This document shows, in pieces, positions 24,347 to 33,455 of a DNA stretch of 64,000 nucleotides. The position numbers were made by a program, and so were the translations under genes. Position 1 is the stretch's first letter; each line of letters begins with the position of its first letter. The notes under the pieces are model-generated. The model had not been told where the DNA came from and made no database searches. It saw only the letters and a program-made list of their open reading frames with translations. The DNA comes from Acidobacteriaceae bacterium. GTDB taxonomy: Bacteria > Acidobacteriota > Terriglobia > Terriglobales > Acidobacteriaceae. The stretch is from positions 1 to 64,000 of the forward strand of contig JAOAPC010000010.1 of NCBI GenBank assembly GCA_025462735.1. The letters are read 5' to 3'.

Positions 24347-27300
24347 ATGACAAAGCTGTGGCTTTGCTTGGTTTCGTGCTGCGTGCTGATGTTCGCATTA
24401 ACTGCGGTTAGCCAAGTGCAGAACGGACAGTTCACCGGAACGGTGACCGACCAGACCGGAGCCGCCATACCCAATGCAAAAGTCACGGTCACCAATCTTG
24501 GAACAAACCTGACCAGCAGCGTGACGACCAATCAGAGTGGCGGTTACATGGTCAGAGAGTTGCCGATCGGCACTTATAAAATTTCGGCCGAGGCGCCGGG
24601 GTTCCGAACGAAGGTTGACTCAAACGTGCCGGTGAATGCCGGTGTGGTATCGCACGTTGACTTCAAGATGGAAGTGGGACAGACGACGCAAGTCGTTGAA
24701 GTGACTGGCGAGGCGCCTACTATTCAAAGCGATGACTCGCGGCTTTCGACGACGATCGACGCGGCACAAATTTCCAACCTGCCCTTAAACGGCCGCAATG
24801 TCTATGATCTGATGCAACAGGCGGCGGGCGCGGTTGATGTTGAAGGCGTACTTACTGAGAATGGGCACAACACGGTGGTTAACGGGTTACGCGAGAACTT
24901 CAACGGGTTCCTGGTTAACGGCGCGTCGAATAAGGGATTGAGCGGCGGCCCGCAGAACACGCCGATTGAAGATACCGTCCAGGAATTCCAATTGCTGACC
25001 TTGAACCAGTCAGCGCAGTACGGCAATAGCGCCGGTTCGATCACGAATCTGGTGCAGAAGACAGGCACAAACGCGTTACATGGCAGCTTGTGGGAGTTTC
25101 TGCGCAACGACAAGCTCGACGCCAATACCTATTTCGCCAACCAGCAGGGTGATGCAAGGCCACCGTTGCATTTCAACCAATTTGGCGGCACCATTGGCGG
25201 CCCCATCGTCAAGGACAAGGTATTTTTCTTTGGCTCCTACCAGGGAGACCGATTTAAGACCTCCACGCTTCCCTCACCGACCGTTGCCGAAGGCCCTGAA
25301 TTCCGCCAGGCCATAATCAATGCGGCGGGGTTGGCCCCGGGAGGCCAAGAGTCAGTAGGGCAGCTGCTCTATAGTCAATTCGCCCCAAATGTTAAGGGAA
25401 CACCATTCCTTACGGTGAACGATTATCTATCGGGTTTCTACAGCGGCACCGGTTTTGGTACGGTCGCAGAGTACGAAGATCCAAGCACTAGTCCCACTGG
25501 TTTCGGACCGTATGGCGATCCAAACCTCGGCACCCGCATGACGAACCTATTCAACGCCCTGAACGCCACGCCTCTTGGGCTGGACACACCGATGCTTTAC
25601 AACACTATTAACATTCAAAAAACAAACAATCTGGGAAATCTATTCGACGGGAATGAGGCGTCGGGAAGAATTGACTGGAATGCCAGCAGCAAAGATCGCG
25701 TGTTTGCGCAATTCAACTGGTCACGCCAGAACACACTGACGCCGGCCGCCAATAGCCGCGGATTTACCAACCCAACACGTTTCATCGCGCCCAATGGCCA
25801 ATTAGATTGGACGCATACCTTTGGGCCTCACGTAATTAATGAGGCGCGCGCCGGTTATTCGGGTAGCTATTCCAGATACGTTCCGTCCGCCCCTGGTGTG
25901 CCCTCTATCTACATCGGGGACTATGCCGGAACTATGGGATTTGGCTCCTATAATGGCTACCCTCAGTTCTTTAAGGAGCACATTTACAACTATGCGGATA
26001 TGGTCTCGATCAACCATGGTTCGCACAACATCAAAATCGGCGGGGAGATACGGCGTAACATCGAGAATTCCGAGTTCAATGTAGCCCGTCCCTCTTATTA
26101 TTTCTACGATCCATTTTTCTTCGCAGTCGATGCTCCATACGGCATGTCTGCCGGGGTTGATCCTGGCTTTGTATCCAAGAAGTTGGCTCACCTGGCCACT
26201 AACAAGCGCCATTGGCGGAACATTGAGTTTGGCGCCTTCGTCCAGGATGACTGGAAGGCTACACGTAAGTTAACTCTGAACCTTGGCCTTCGCTACGATC
26301 TGTTTCAGCGGCATCACGAGGCGTCGGGCTTGGCCACCACATTTCTTCTCGGACCTGGCCAAAATCTGATTGACAACATTACCACCGGTGCCGGACAGAT
26401 TCATGATGCGAACGCACCAGTAGGCTCCCCCGCCTGTCCTTCCGGAGTGTTGGGCCCCGATGGGGTACACACCATCGACCAATTATCTGTACTAGCCGGC
26501 ATCTGTGGTTCAGGGGGATTCGCGCCGTCATCGAGTCTCGGGAAGGGAGATCATAATAACTTCGGACCGAAAATCGGCTTTGCCTATGATGTGTTTGGCA
26601 ACGGCAAGTCAGCCATCCGCGGCGGTTTCGGCGTTTCCTACGAGGGGACTTTGTATAACCCCCTGTCGAACTCGCGCTGGAATCCTCCGTATTATTCTTT
26701 CAACTCTGCTCAAGATCCCTCACTTGGTACAGGATGCGGGACAACAGCAGGTTGCATTGTCTATTACGGCCCGCAGCCTGCGCTCGGAACCGGCGGATAT
26801 TCGACTGCTGCGCCGAGCATCACTGGCGCTGGGTTTCCTAATAATTTCCAAGGAACGGATACGACTTACACGGCGGTTGGAAACGTGTCGGGCTGGAACC
26901 CTGCGAACCGAGACCAAGCCAATCTGACCGGCATCATCTTCCCGAAGGGAGTTCGAGATCCCTATGTCTATAACTACTATCTCGGCATTCAGCACGAAAT
27001 AGTCCCACGTGTCGCCTTAGAGGTGAACTATGTGGGAACGACGGCTCATAAACTGTTCCGGGCGCAACAGGTCAACCGGATTCCCGGCGGGGCCCTCTGC
27101 GTTGACGGATACGGGAGTTGCAGCTCAACTGATGCGGGCGTCAGCCTGGTGAACGGAGTGCCATGTATGAGGGACCGATTTGGGCGACTCCTATGCTCCC
27201 AAAAGGACGCTGCGGGTGTAACCAACACCACAGGACGCCTCAATCCGAATTATGGAAAACTGCGGGTCTGGGAAAACGTTAACAACTCCATCTACAACTC

Positions 27301-28087
27301 CCTGCAACTTTCATTGACCAAGCAGATGAGCCACGGAAACCAGTTCGCGTTCCACTACACGTGGGGGCATGCGATCGACAACGGCTCCACGTGGCACAGC
27401 GGCGCCACCAGTTCGAACCACGAAGGAGCAGGGGAAGGCTATAGCAGCGACCAGACGATGCCGCAGTTAGACCGCGGCAACTCCATCTTCGACATTCGTC
27501 ACACTATAAGCTTTAACTACGTTGTGGAACTGCCCTTCTTCCGAGAGCGGGGCGGGGTGGTACACGCGGTTCTGGGCGGCTGGCAGTTCAACGGTACCGT
27601 TTCTTATCACACGGGCGCACATTGGGAGCCCTTCTGCCATGGTTCGCGGACCAGCTGTGACTTCAACAAGGACTATGAAGCCAATGATCGTCCAAACTCT
27701 ACGATCTTTAACTTCAGCGGCGCGACCCATGACATGTGGGCGAACGGTTGGGGCGGGAACTTCTGTTACAACAAGAATCCGGTTGTCAGCAATAACTGTG
27801 TATTTGAGCGGCCAATGCCAGGAAACACTGGAACTCTAGGCCGTAACACATTTACCGGTCCGGGCTTCATGGCTTGGAACCCATCGTTGTTCAAGAACTT
27901 CAAGATCACAGAGGCAACCAAGCTTGAGTTCCGAGCCGAAAGCTTCAACGTCTTGAATCACACGAATTTCAAGCTGCCCGGGGCTGAAGGTCTGTTCCAC
28001 GACAGTATTCGGGATACGACTTTTGGACAGGCCGGCGGCACCTTCAATGCACGTAACCTGCAGTTTGGGGTGAAGCTGAGCTTCTAG
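24347..28087 (+). CDS. TonB-dependent receptor with carboxypeptidase-regulatory-like domain (Oar-like)
   Basis: A 1246-residue outer-membrane receptor from the ATG at 24347, chosen because the signal peptide starts there (MTKLWLCLVSCCVLMFALTA to VSQ) and a GAGGGTAGG-like purine run precedes it; the open frame from 24266 adds a non-signal-like leader. The N-terminal domain reads FTGTVTDQTGAAIPNAKVTV and GGYMVRELPIGTYKISAEAP; a plug-like region (LPLNGRNVYDLMQQAAGAVD, RENFNGFLVNGA) and barrel follow, ending NARNLQFGVKLSF. Transport substrate unknown. It is flanked by TPR/CRTAC1 upstream and TPR downstream, with a terminator between it and the latter. Confidence 0.93.
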   Translation: MTKLWLCLVSCCVLMFALTAVSQVQNGQFTGTVTDQTGAAIPNAKVTVTNLGTNLTSSVTTNQSGGYMVRELPIGTYKISAEAPGFRTKVDSNVPVNAGVVSHVDFKMEVGQTTQVVEVTGEAPTIQSDDSRLSTTIDAAQISNLPLNGRNVYDLMQQAAGAVDVEGVLTENGHNTVVNGLRENFNGFLVNGASNKGLSGGPQNTPIEDTVQEFQLLTLNQSAQYGNSAGSITNLVQKTGTNALHGSLWEFLRNDKLDANTYFANQQGDARPPLHFNQFGGTIGGPIVKDKVFFFGSYQGDRFKTSTLPSPTVAEGPEFRQAIINAAGLAPGGQESVGQLLYSQFAPNVKGTPFLTVNDYLSGFYSGTGFGTVAEYEDPSTSPTGFGPYGDPNLGTRMTNLFNALNATPLGLDTPMLYNTINIQKTNNLGNLFDGNEASGRIDWNASSKDRVFAQFNWSRQNTLTPAANSRGFTNPTRFIAPNGQLDWTHTFGPHVINEARAGYSGSYSRYVPSAPGVPSIYIGDYAGTMGFGSYNGYPQFFKEHIYNYADMVSINHGSHNIKIGGEIRRNIENSEFNVARPSYYFYDPFFFAVDAPYGMSAGVDPGFVSKKLAHLATNKRHWRNIEFGAFVQDDWKATRKLTLNLGLRYDLFQRHHEASGLATTFLLGPGQNLIDNITTGAGQIHDANAPVGSPACPSGVLGPDGVHTIDQLSVLAGICGSGGFAPSSSLGKGDHNNFGPKIGFAYDVFGNGKSAIRGGFGVSYEGTLYNPLSNSRWNPPYYSFNSAQDPSLGTGCGTTAGCIVYYGPQPALGTGGYSTAAPSITGAGFPNNFQGTDTTYTAVGNVSGWNPANRDQANLTGIIFPKGVRDPYVYNYYLGIQHEIVPRVALEVNYVGTTAHKLFRAQQVNRIPGGALCVDGYGSCSSTDAGVSLVNGVPCMRDRFGRLLCSQKDAAGVTNTTGRLNPNYGKLRVWENVNNSIYNSLQLSLTKQMSHGNQFAFHYTWGHAIDNGSTWHSGATSSNHEGAGEGYSSDQTMPQLDRGNSIFDIRHTISFNYVVELPFFRERGGVVHAVLGGWQFNGTVSYHTGAHWEPFCHGSRTSCDFNKDYEANDRPNSTIFNFSGATHDMWANGWGGNFCYNKNPVVSNNCVFERPMPGNTGTLGRNTFTGPGFMAWNPSLFKNFKITEATKLEFRAESFNVLNHTNFKLPGAEGLFHDSIRDTTFGQAGGTFNARNLQFGVKLSF

Positions 28088-28102
28088 CCGGAGGGAAGCT
28101 GC

Positions 28103-28147
28103 GCCGGGGCCGGTTTGCATCAGACCGGTCCCGGCTTTATTCTTTCT
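28103..28147 (+). terminator. Intrinsic terminator behind the TonB receptor
   Basis: GCCGGGGCCGGT (28103-28114) pairs with ACCGGTCCCGGC (28124-28135) with one G-T pair, 9-base loop, followed by TTTATTCTTTCT. The TPR gene begins 16 bases later, so its expression depends on readthrough or on a separate promoter. Confidence 0.8.
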
Positions 28148-28163
28148 GGGATGAGGTCCACTG

Positions 28164-29198
28164 ATGCGCGATCCCCTCTCCTCCTGCGCATCTCGCGCTC
28201 TTTCTAGTAGGTCACTGCTTCCATTGCTTTACCTGCTGCTGTGCACTGTGCTTCACGCGCAGCAGGCGAACATCACGACAACCCTCATCGGTCAGTTAAG
28301 GGTTACGCGATTTGGGGCCCCGCCCATGCGAGTGCTCGTAAAGCTTGAAAGAAGTGGTGCCCAGGTGGGGGAAGCCTATAGCGACGCGGAAGGAAAGTTT
28401 TCGTTTGATGACCTTCCTGCCAACCTGTATCACATCGTGGTGCGGCAGGAGGGTTATCTTCCTATCGAGATGGCAGTCCCCATAAATCCTTCCACTCAAC
28501 ACGTTGCTTATGTGCACCTTGAACTGATCCGCGAAGACAAACCGGCTGATCCCACGCAGTCTACGATTAAAGGCAGTAATCCATCCATGGTGGATGAGTC
28601 TGCGCTGGGAGACAAATATCCCAAGGAGGCAAAGAAGCAGTACGAAAAGGGGACCAAAGCGCAACGGGAGGGTAAGAATTCGGAGGCGATTGAGCACTAT
28701 GAAAAGGCATTGGCAGTGGCTCCCGGGATGTACTTCGCTCGCAATAATTTAGGATCGCTTTACTTGGAAAGCCAGAAGTTTAGCGAAGCAGAGAACGAAT
28801 TCAGAAAAGTTGTCGCGGAAAACCAGGCAGACGCGAATGCCTACTTCAACCTGGGCAATGTGTATCTGATGACGGGCCGTCTGAACGAGGCTTCGGATTC
28901 CATCCAGGAAGGCTTCAAGCGCCAGCCGCAATCAGGATTTGGACAATTCCTTATGGGGTCCGTGCTGATTAAGAAAGGTGACACCCGCGAAGCTGAACAA
29001 CGGTTTCGTGTCGCACTGAGGGACGATCCCGGTCTGGCCAATGCCCACCTGGCATTGGTGAACTTGTACATCCGCCAAAATCGACGCGAGGATGCGGTCG
29101 CAGAATTATCCCTTTTCCTGAAGCAATTTCCGGACAGCAATTTTGCGCCGCATGCGCGTGAATTGCTCGGAAAGCTGCAATCCAAACCCTCGCAATAG
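28164..29198 (+). CDS. Secreted protein with carboxypeptidase-regulatory-like domain and TPRs
   Basis: A 344-residue protein. A long signal segment (SLLPLLYLLLCTVLHAQQ) is followed by a carboxypeptidase-regulatory-like beta-sandwich (about 40-125: GQLRVTRFGAPPMRVLVKL, GEAYSDAEGKFSFDDLP), a charged linker and about five TPRs (SEAIEHYEKALAVAPGMYF, ANAYFNLGNVYLMTGRLNEA). GAGGT about six bases before the ATG supports the start. The beta-sandwich is the type found at the N-terminus of the receptors here, so this protein may dock onto a receptor or bind the same ligand; that is inference. It converges with the sulfatase-like gene, with only three bases between stops. Confidence 0.9.
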   Translation: MRDPLSSCASRALSSRSLLPLLYLLLCTVLHAQQANITTTLIGQLRVTRFGAPPMRVLVKLERSGAQVGEAYSDAEGKFSFDDLPANLYHIVVRQEGYLPIEMAVPINPSTQHVAYVHLELIREDKPADPTQSTIKGSNPSMVDESALGDKYPKEAKKQYEKGTKAQREGKNSEAIEHYEKALAVAPGMYFARNNLGSLYLESQKFSEAENEFRKVVAENQADANAYFNLGNVYLMTGRLNEASDSIQEGFKRQPQSGFGQFLMGSVLIKKGDTREAEQRFRVALRDDPGLANAHLALVNLYIRQNRREDAVAELSLFLKQFPDSNFAPHARELLGKLQSKPSQ

Positions 29199-29201
29199 CA
29201 A

Positions 29202-31304
29202 TCACTGAGCTTTGTCAGGCTCAAACTTGCATAAATCAGCCTGCAGCTTGCAGGCGGTCTCATATTGAGCGCGGGCGGCCTGCGGCCGATTCAGCTTTTC
29301 GTAGACGTAAGAGAGATTTAAATGCGCCTCGGCGAAGTTTGGTTCCTGATCCAAGGCTTTTGTATAGACCTTCACGGCATCGCTGTAGCGGCCAGTCCGG
29401 CTGTAGGCGATTCCCAGGAAATTGTAGAGACGCGGGTGAGCGAGCCCGAGCGTAGCAGCCTGTTCTAAATGAGTGGCCGCCTCACCGTAGCGGCCTTTCT
29501 GGAGGAGGATGATTCCCAAGTCGCGATGCGCCATGGCAAAACCTGGCTGAATTTCGAGGGTTTTCTGAAAATCGAGCATCGCGCCGTCGGGATCAGACGT
29601 GACACTTATCCAGCCTTTTTGATACCAGGCCCTGAGGTTCTTGGGATTCGCCTGTAGGGCCTTTTCAAGCCATTGGAGCGCCTCATCGTCCTTACCTTGC
29701 TGATGCAAGGCCCGCGCCAATGCAGTCATCGCCTGATCAAAATTGGGATTGAGTTTCAGGCTCCGCTCCAGCGACTCCTGCGCCGCTTTCCAATCGGAAG
29801 CTTTGAGAGCTGCTTCTCCAAGCAAGAACGGAACCAGATACATGCCAGGATTGTGTTCCTGAACCTGAGCCAAGAGCGCCCGCTCACGATCAAGGTCGCC
29901 GCGTTTGCCGGCGTCGACGCCGTCCAAGAGAGTATTGAAGTCCAAAATCTTGTCCTTAGGGTCGGGCAAACCAGCAGCTAACTCCGCAGCGGAGACGGGC
30001 GAGCGGTAGGCCATGTATCCCAAGGCCCGCAGCTTCTCGACGGCGCTCGCATCAAGTTGGGCGTCATCTGCTGGAGAATTGTGGGGTGCATAGCGGAGCA
30101 CCAAGTCCGTAAGTTGTTGATGCAAGACTGAGGCTACCGCGGGCTGGTCCGCAATCAGATTCTGCTTTTCTTCAGGATCGTTGCGAAGGTCATAGAGTTC
30201 GGGCTTAGGGGCTTCGATGAACTGATAGGAGCGATTATTGATCGTCCTCACGGGACTCCATCCGAATGAACTGAATGAATAGAAGCTCTCGCTGTAGACG
30301 CTGGCGGAGTCCGCAACATCAGGCGCAAACAAGCTCCTAGTTTCAAACTGCTGCTGAATAGGATCATGCAGCTTGAGGATTCCCAAGATGGTGGGAGCGA
30401 TGCCCATTATCGGCACCGGATCTGTGACGTGGTGAGCTTGAATCCCGCTGGAGAGTGGAGGTTTGACCACCAAGGGCACGTGCAGGGTCGAGTGATAGAC
30501 GAAAAAGCCATGCTCTTTCTCGCCATGTTCACCCAGCGATTCGCCATGATCGCTGGCCAGGACGATCAACATGCGATCGTACAGACCTCGTTCTTTTAAA
30601 TAAGCAATCACGCGTCCCAATTCGTGGTCGGCATAGGCAATCTCGCCGTCGTAGGGTGAATCCGCAAAGCGAGTCCGAAAAGGTTCTGGAGGGTCATAGC
30701 CGCTGTGTGGATCGTACAAATGCAGCCATAAGAAGAAAGGCTTGCTGCGACTCCTTCGCAGCCATTGGAGAGCTTCGTCGACGCTCGGCCCCGCCTTCCG
30801 CTCAACCAGTCCCGGGTCATTTTCCAAGAAGCTGCTGCCCTTGAAGACGTCGTAGTACAAGCCGAAGCCTCTATTGAGTCCCCAACTGCGGTCGAGAACA
30901 TAAGAACTCACGATCGCAGCGGTGTCGTATCCGTGCTCTTGCAGCGCTTGTGCAACGCTGCGAATCTCTGGCCTTAGAGGCTGGCCAGTGAAGTCTTGCA
31001 CCCCATTATGAAAAGGAAGCGTTCCAGTGAGCAGGCTGGTGTGGCTCGCCAAGGTGAGGGGCACTTGGGAATAAGCGTGCTCGAACAGCACGCCCTGACG
31101 TGCCAACCCGTCGATTGCAAGAGTTTCCACGTTCTTGGCACCATACGCACCGATGTGATCAGCACGAAGTGTGTCGATTGTGACCAACAAAACATTCGGT
31201 GCAGAGGGGGCCTTCCGCGGAGTTGATCTGGTGGGCCCGGTTTGCGCCGTTCCGGCCAAGGCAGAGCTGACAACCAAGATGGCTAATTTTCCGGCAAACT
31301 TCAC
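29202..31304 (-). CDS. Sulfatase-like hydrolase fused to TPRs
   Basis: A 700-residue exported protein. Signal peptide of about 20 residues; alkaline-phosphatase-superfamily domain about 36-430; TPRs from about 460 to the end. Metal-site elements are present: VTIDTLRADH (Asp44), WLHLYDPHSGY, LASDHGESLGEHGE. At the position of the sulfatase CxPSR nucleophile the sequence is TLASH with Thr84, so formylglycine cannot form; a Thr nucleophile is typical of phosphodiesterases and phosphotransferases of the superfamily. The family is usually named sulfatase, but phosphate- or phosphonate-ester chemistry is equally likely. GTG start at 31304 overlaps the stop of the upstream paralogue (GTGA), so the two are coupled. 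Confidence 0.9.
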   Translation of the reverse strand: MKFAGKLAILVVSSALAGTAQTGPTRSTPRKAPSAPNVLLVTIDTLRADHIGAYGAKNVETLAIDGLARQGVLFEHAYSQVPLTLASHTSLLTGTLPFHNGVQDFTGQPLRPEIRSVAQALQEHGYDTAAIVSSYVLDRSWGLNRGFGLYYDVFKGSSFLENDPGLVERKAGPSVDEALQWLRRSRSKPFFLWLHLYDPHSGYDPPEPFRTRFADSPYDGEIAYADHELGRVIAYLKERGLYDRMLIVLASDHGESLGEHGEKEHGFFVYHSTLHVPLVVKPPLSSGIQAHHVTDPVPIMGIAPTILGILKLHDPIQQQFETRSLFAPDVADSASVYSESFYSFSSFGWSPVRTINNRSYQFIEAPKPELYDLRNDPEEKQNLIADQPAVASVLHQQLTDLVLRYAPHNSPADDAQLDASAVEKLRALGYMAYRSPVSAAELAAGLPDPKDKILDFNTLLDGVDAGKRGDLDRERALLAQVQEHNPGMYLVPFLLGEAALKASDWKAAQESLERSLKLNPNFDQAMTALARALHQQGKDDEALQWLEKALQANPKNLRAWYQKGWISVTSDPDGAMLDFQKTLEIQPGFAMAHRDLGIILLQKGRYGEAATHLEQAATLGLAHPRLYNFLGIAYSRTGRYSDAVKVYTKALDQEPNFAEAHLNLSYVYEKLNRPQAARAQYETACKLQADLCKFEPDKAQ

Positions 31305-33292
31305 CGGGCCTGCTCCTGGGCCTGACGCATTTCCTCCGCAGCTTCCATGTGCAGGCCCTTGGCTTCTAAAGCCTTCGCCAGAGCTTCGTGATTGCGCGGA
31401 TCTCGGGGCTCTAATCGCACGGCTTTGCGCAGCTCCTTCAATCCCTCATCCACTTTGCCCTCATAGACCAGCATCTCCCCCAACGCCTTATATCCAGGTG
31501 CAAAATCGGGATTGATCGTTACCGATTGGCGGAAAGCTTCAGTACTAGCAGGGATCATGTTCTGATGGAGATAGGTCACGCCGAGGTCGAACGCCGCGCC
31601 GAAATTGGTAGGATCCAGCTCAAGAGTGCGTTTCAGGTATTTGCTGGCTTCAACATCATCGCCTAGAGCAGCATTGGCGAGTCCTAGATTAAACACGGCG
31701 AGCATGTAATTGGGACTAAGTTCGAGCGCTCGCTTGAATTCTGTAACAGAGTTAGCAAAGTCTTTGGTGCGGTAGTAATTGAGTCCGAGAAGATAGTGAA
31801 TCGGAACAGAGTCATGCTCGGTCACCAGAGTCGTTTTCAACTTTTCGATTGAGTCCTGGTATTTGCCGTGCTGACTATCGTCGATTGCTTCTGTAACCGT
31901 CTCATAAACCTGAATGCGATCCTTGGGATCGGGGAGCTGGCGGTCACTGACCGGGGAATCATCGCCAGCCGCAAAGGCAGTGTACCCAAGGGAGCGGAGG
32001 CGATCAGCAAGTTGGGGATCCAGCGTGGACTTCTGGGCCAGTTCGTGATCGGCAGTATAGTGCCGTACCGTGGCGGTTAGTTGACTGCGCATCTCTGAAC
32101 TGACTGCATTCTTGTCGACGTAGAGGTTATGCAATTCTCCGGGATCCGAAGAAATATCGTAAAGCTCCGGTTTGGGTGCGTCGATAAAGTGGTAGTTTTT
32201 CGCGCTCAAGCCTCGGAGTTCGCTCCAATTGAAATGGATGCGTGGCAGGTACGTTTCAGAATACAGCGGACTGGGTTCCATGTCGTCGCCGTGCAAGACC
32301 ATCTTGTCCAGATTCTTGCCCTGCACTTTTGGAGGAATCGGAATATTTAAGAGTCCGAGTACGGTGGGCATCAGGTCGACCAAGCTGACCCCGCTCTTAA
32401 CGAGACGATTGTTGAACTTGATGTTGACGGATGGCTTGATTATCAGCGGTACGTGTAGCGTTGAGTTGTAGGTAAAAAACCCATGGGTTTTCTCCCCGTG
32501 TTCACCTAGTCCCTCGCCGTGATCTCCACTGAGAACCACGACAGTATGGTCATAAGCGGAATGTTGCTTCAGATAGGCCAACAAGCGAGCTAATTGGGTA
32601 TCCGCAAATGCTATTTCTCCAGCATACAAATTTTCCTTGTACAGCTGATTAAAAGGTGGCGGTGGATTGTAAGGGTGGTGTGGATCATAGAGATGAACCC
32701 AAAGGAAGAAGGGTCCCTTCCGCGGTTTGGCCAGCCACTTTAGAGCCTGGTCGACGACTTCATTCGCCGGCCTCTCCATAAAATCCAAATTGCCTTCGGA
32801 AAGCCGACCGAAGTTGAAGTGATCGTAGTAGAAATCAAACCCTCGGTTCAGCCCAAAGCGCCGGTCCAGAACCGCCGCGGCAATCACCGCACCTGTGTCG
32901 TAGCCACGCGCCCGCAAAATGGTCGCCAAGGTGGCTTGTGCAGGATTCAGGTTATTGCCACTAAAGTCGTGCATACCACTCATCATCGGATATGTACCGG
33001 TGAGGATAACTGTGTGTGACGGCAAAGTGATTGGAACCGGCGTATAGGCCTGCTCGAAGCGGATACCCGCGGCGGCCAAGGAGTCTATGCTGGGAGTTTC
33101 TATTTGCGGATAGCCGTAACAGTGCAGATAGTCCGAACGTAATGTATCAATGGTTACTAGCAGAACATTAGGACGAGATGCCGGGCGTGAAGGTGGTTTT
33201 TGAGCCATCACTCCCGAAATCAGGACCATCGAGAGCAGCAAGGGGGCAGAAACAACCCAGGCAGCACGGAAAAAGGTATCGCTGAAACGCAT
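31301..33292 (-). CDS. Sulfatase-like hydrolase fused to TPRs
   Basis: A 663-residue paralogue of the preceding gene. Start at 33292 is preferred: the signal peptide begins there (MRFSDTFFRAAWVVSAPLLL) and the longer TTG option at 33325 lies almost on the -10 element. Metal-site elements: VTIDTLRSDY (Asp49), WVHLYDPHHPYNPP, LSGDHGEGLGEHGEKTHG. The nucleophile region is TLPSH with Thr89 where sulfatases carry Cys or Ser. TPRs occupy about 450-655 (SVTEFKRALELSPNYM, AGIRFEQAYTP belongs to the catalytic part). Translationally coupled to 29202-31304. Exported, probably periplasmic or surface bound; substrate unknown. Confidence 0.9.
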   Translation of the reverse strand: MRFSDTFFRAAWVVSAPLLLSMVLISGVMAQKPPSRPASRPNVLLVTIDTLRSDYLHCYGYPQIETPSIDSLAAAGIRFEQAYTPVPITLPSHTVILTGTYPMMSGMHDFSGNNLNPAQATLATILRARGYDTGAVIAAAVLDRRFGLNRGFDFYYDHFNFGRLSEGNLDFMERPANEVVDQALKWLAKPRKGPFFLWVHLYDPHHPYNPPPPFNQLYKENLYAGEIAFADTQLARLLAYLKQHSAYDHTVVVLSGDHGEGLGEHGEKTHGFFTYNSTLHVPLIIKPSVNIKFNNRLVKSGVSLVDLMPTVLGLLNIPIPPKVQGKNLDKMVLHGDDMEPSPLYSETYLPRIHFNWSELRGLSAKNYHFIDAPKPELYDISSDPGELHNLYVDKNAVSSEMRSQLTATVRHYTADHELAQKSTLDPQLADRLRSLGYTAFAAGDDSPVSDRQLPDPKDRIQVYETVTEAIDDSQHGKYQDSIEKLKTTLVTEHDSVPIHYLLGLNYYRTKDFANSVTEFKRALELSPNYMLAVFNLGLANAALGDDVEASKYLKRTLELDPTNFGAAFDLGVTYLHQNMIPASTEAFRQSVTINPDFAPGYKALGEMLVYEGKVDEGLKELRKAVRLEPRDPRNHEALAKALEAKGLHMEAAEEMRQAQEQAR

Positions 33293-33328
33293 ATGTGGCA
33301 GGCTTCGAGTGGTATGGAACGTCAAAAA

Positions 33329-33356
33329 ATTATAGACGGTATTGCTGATCCATCAA
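33329..33356 (-). promoter_or_regulatory. Promoter of the sulfatase-like/TPR pair
   Basis: On the minus strand TTGATG (33351-33356), 16-base spacer, then a perfect TATAAT (33329-33334). Transcription would start near 33322, giving a leader of about 30 bases to the ATG at 33292. Confidence 0.6.
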
Positions 33357-33428
33357 AACGGCCACCGCTTCCCTTCCGGACGCGGTCTAATGCTGAATTC
33401 GTCTCTATTCAGAATTGCCGCAGTGTGG

Positions 33429-33434
33429 CATAAT
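33429..33434 (+). promoter_or_regulatory. Weak candidate -10 for the VWFA-related gene
   Basis: CATAAT lies 21 bases before the ATG at 33456, a distance compatible with a short leader. No good -35 is present, so this is tentative. Confidence 0.3.
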
Positions 33435-33455
33435 GCGACCGATTTCGGAGTGACT

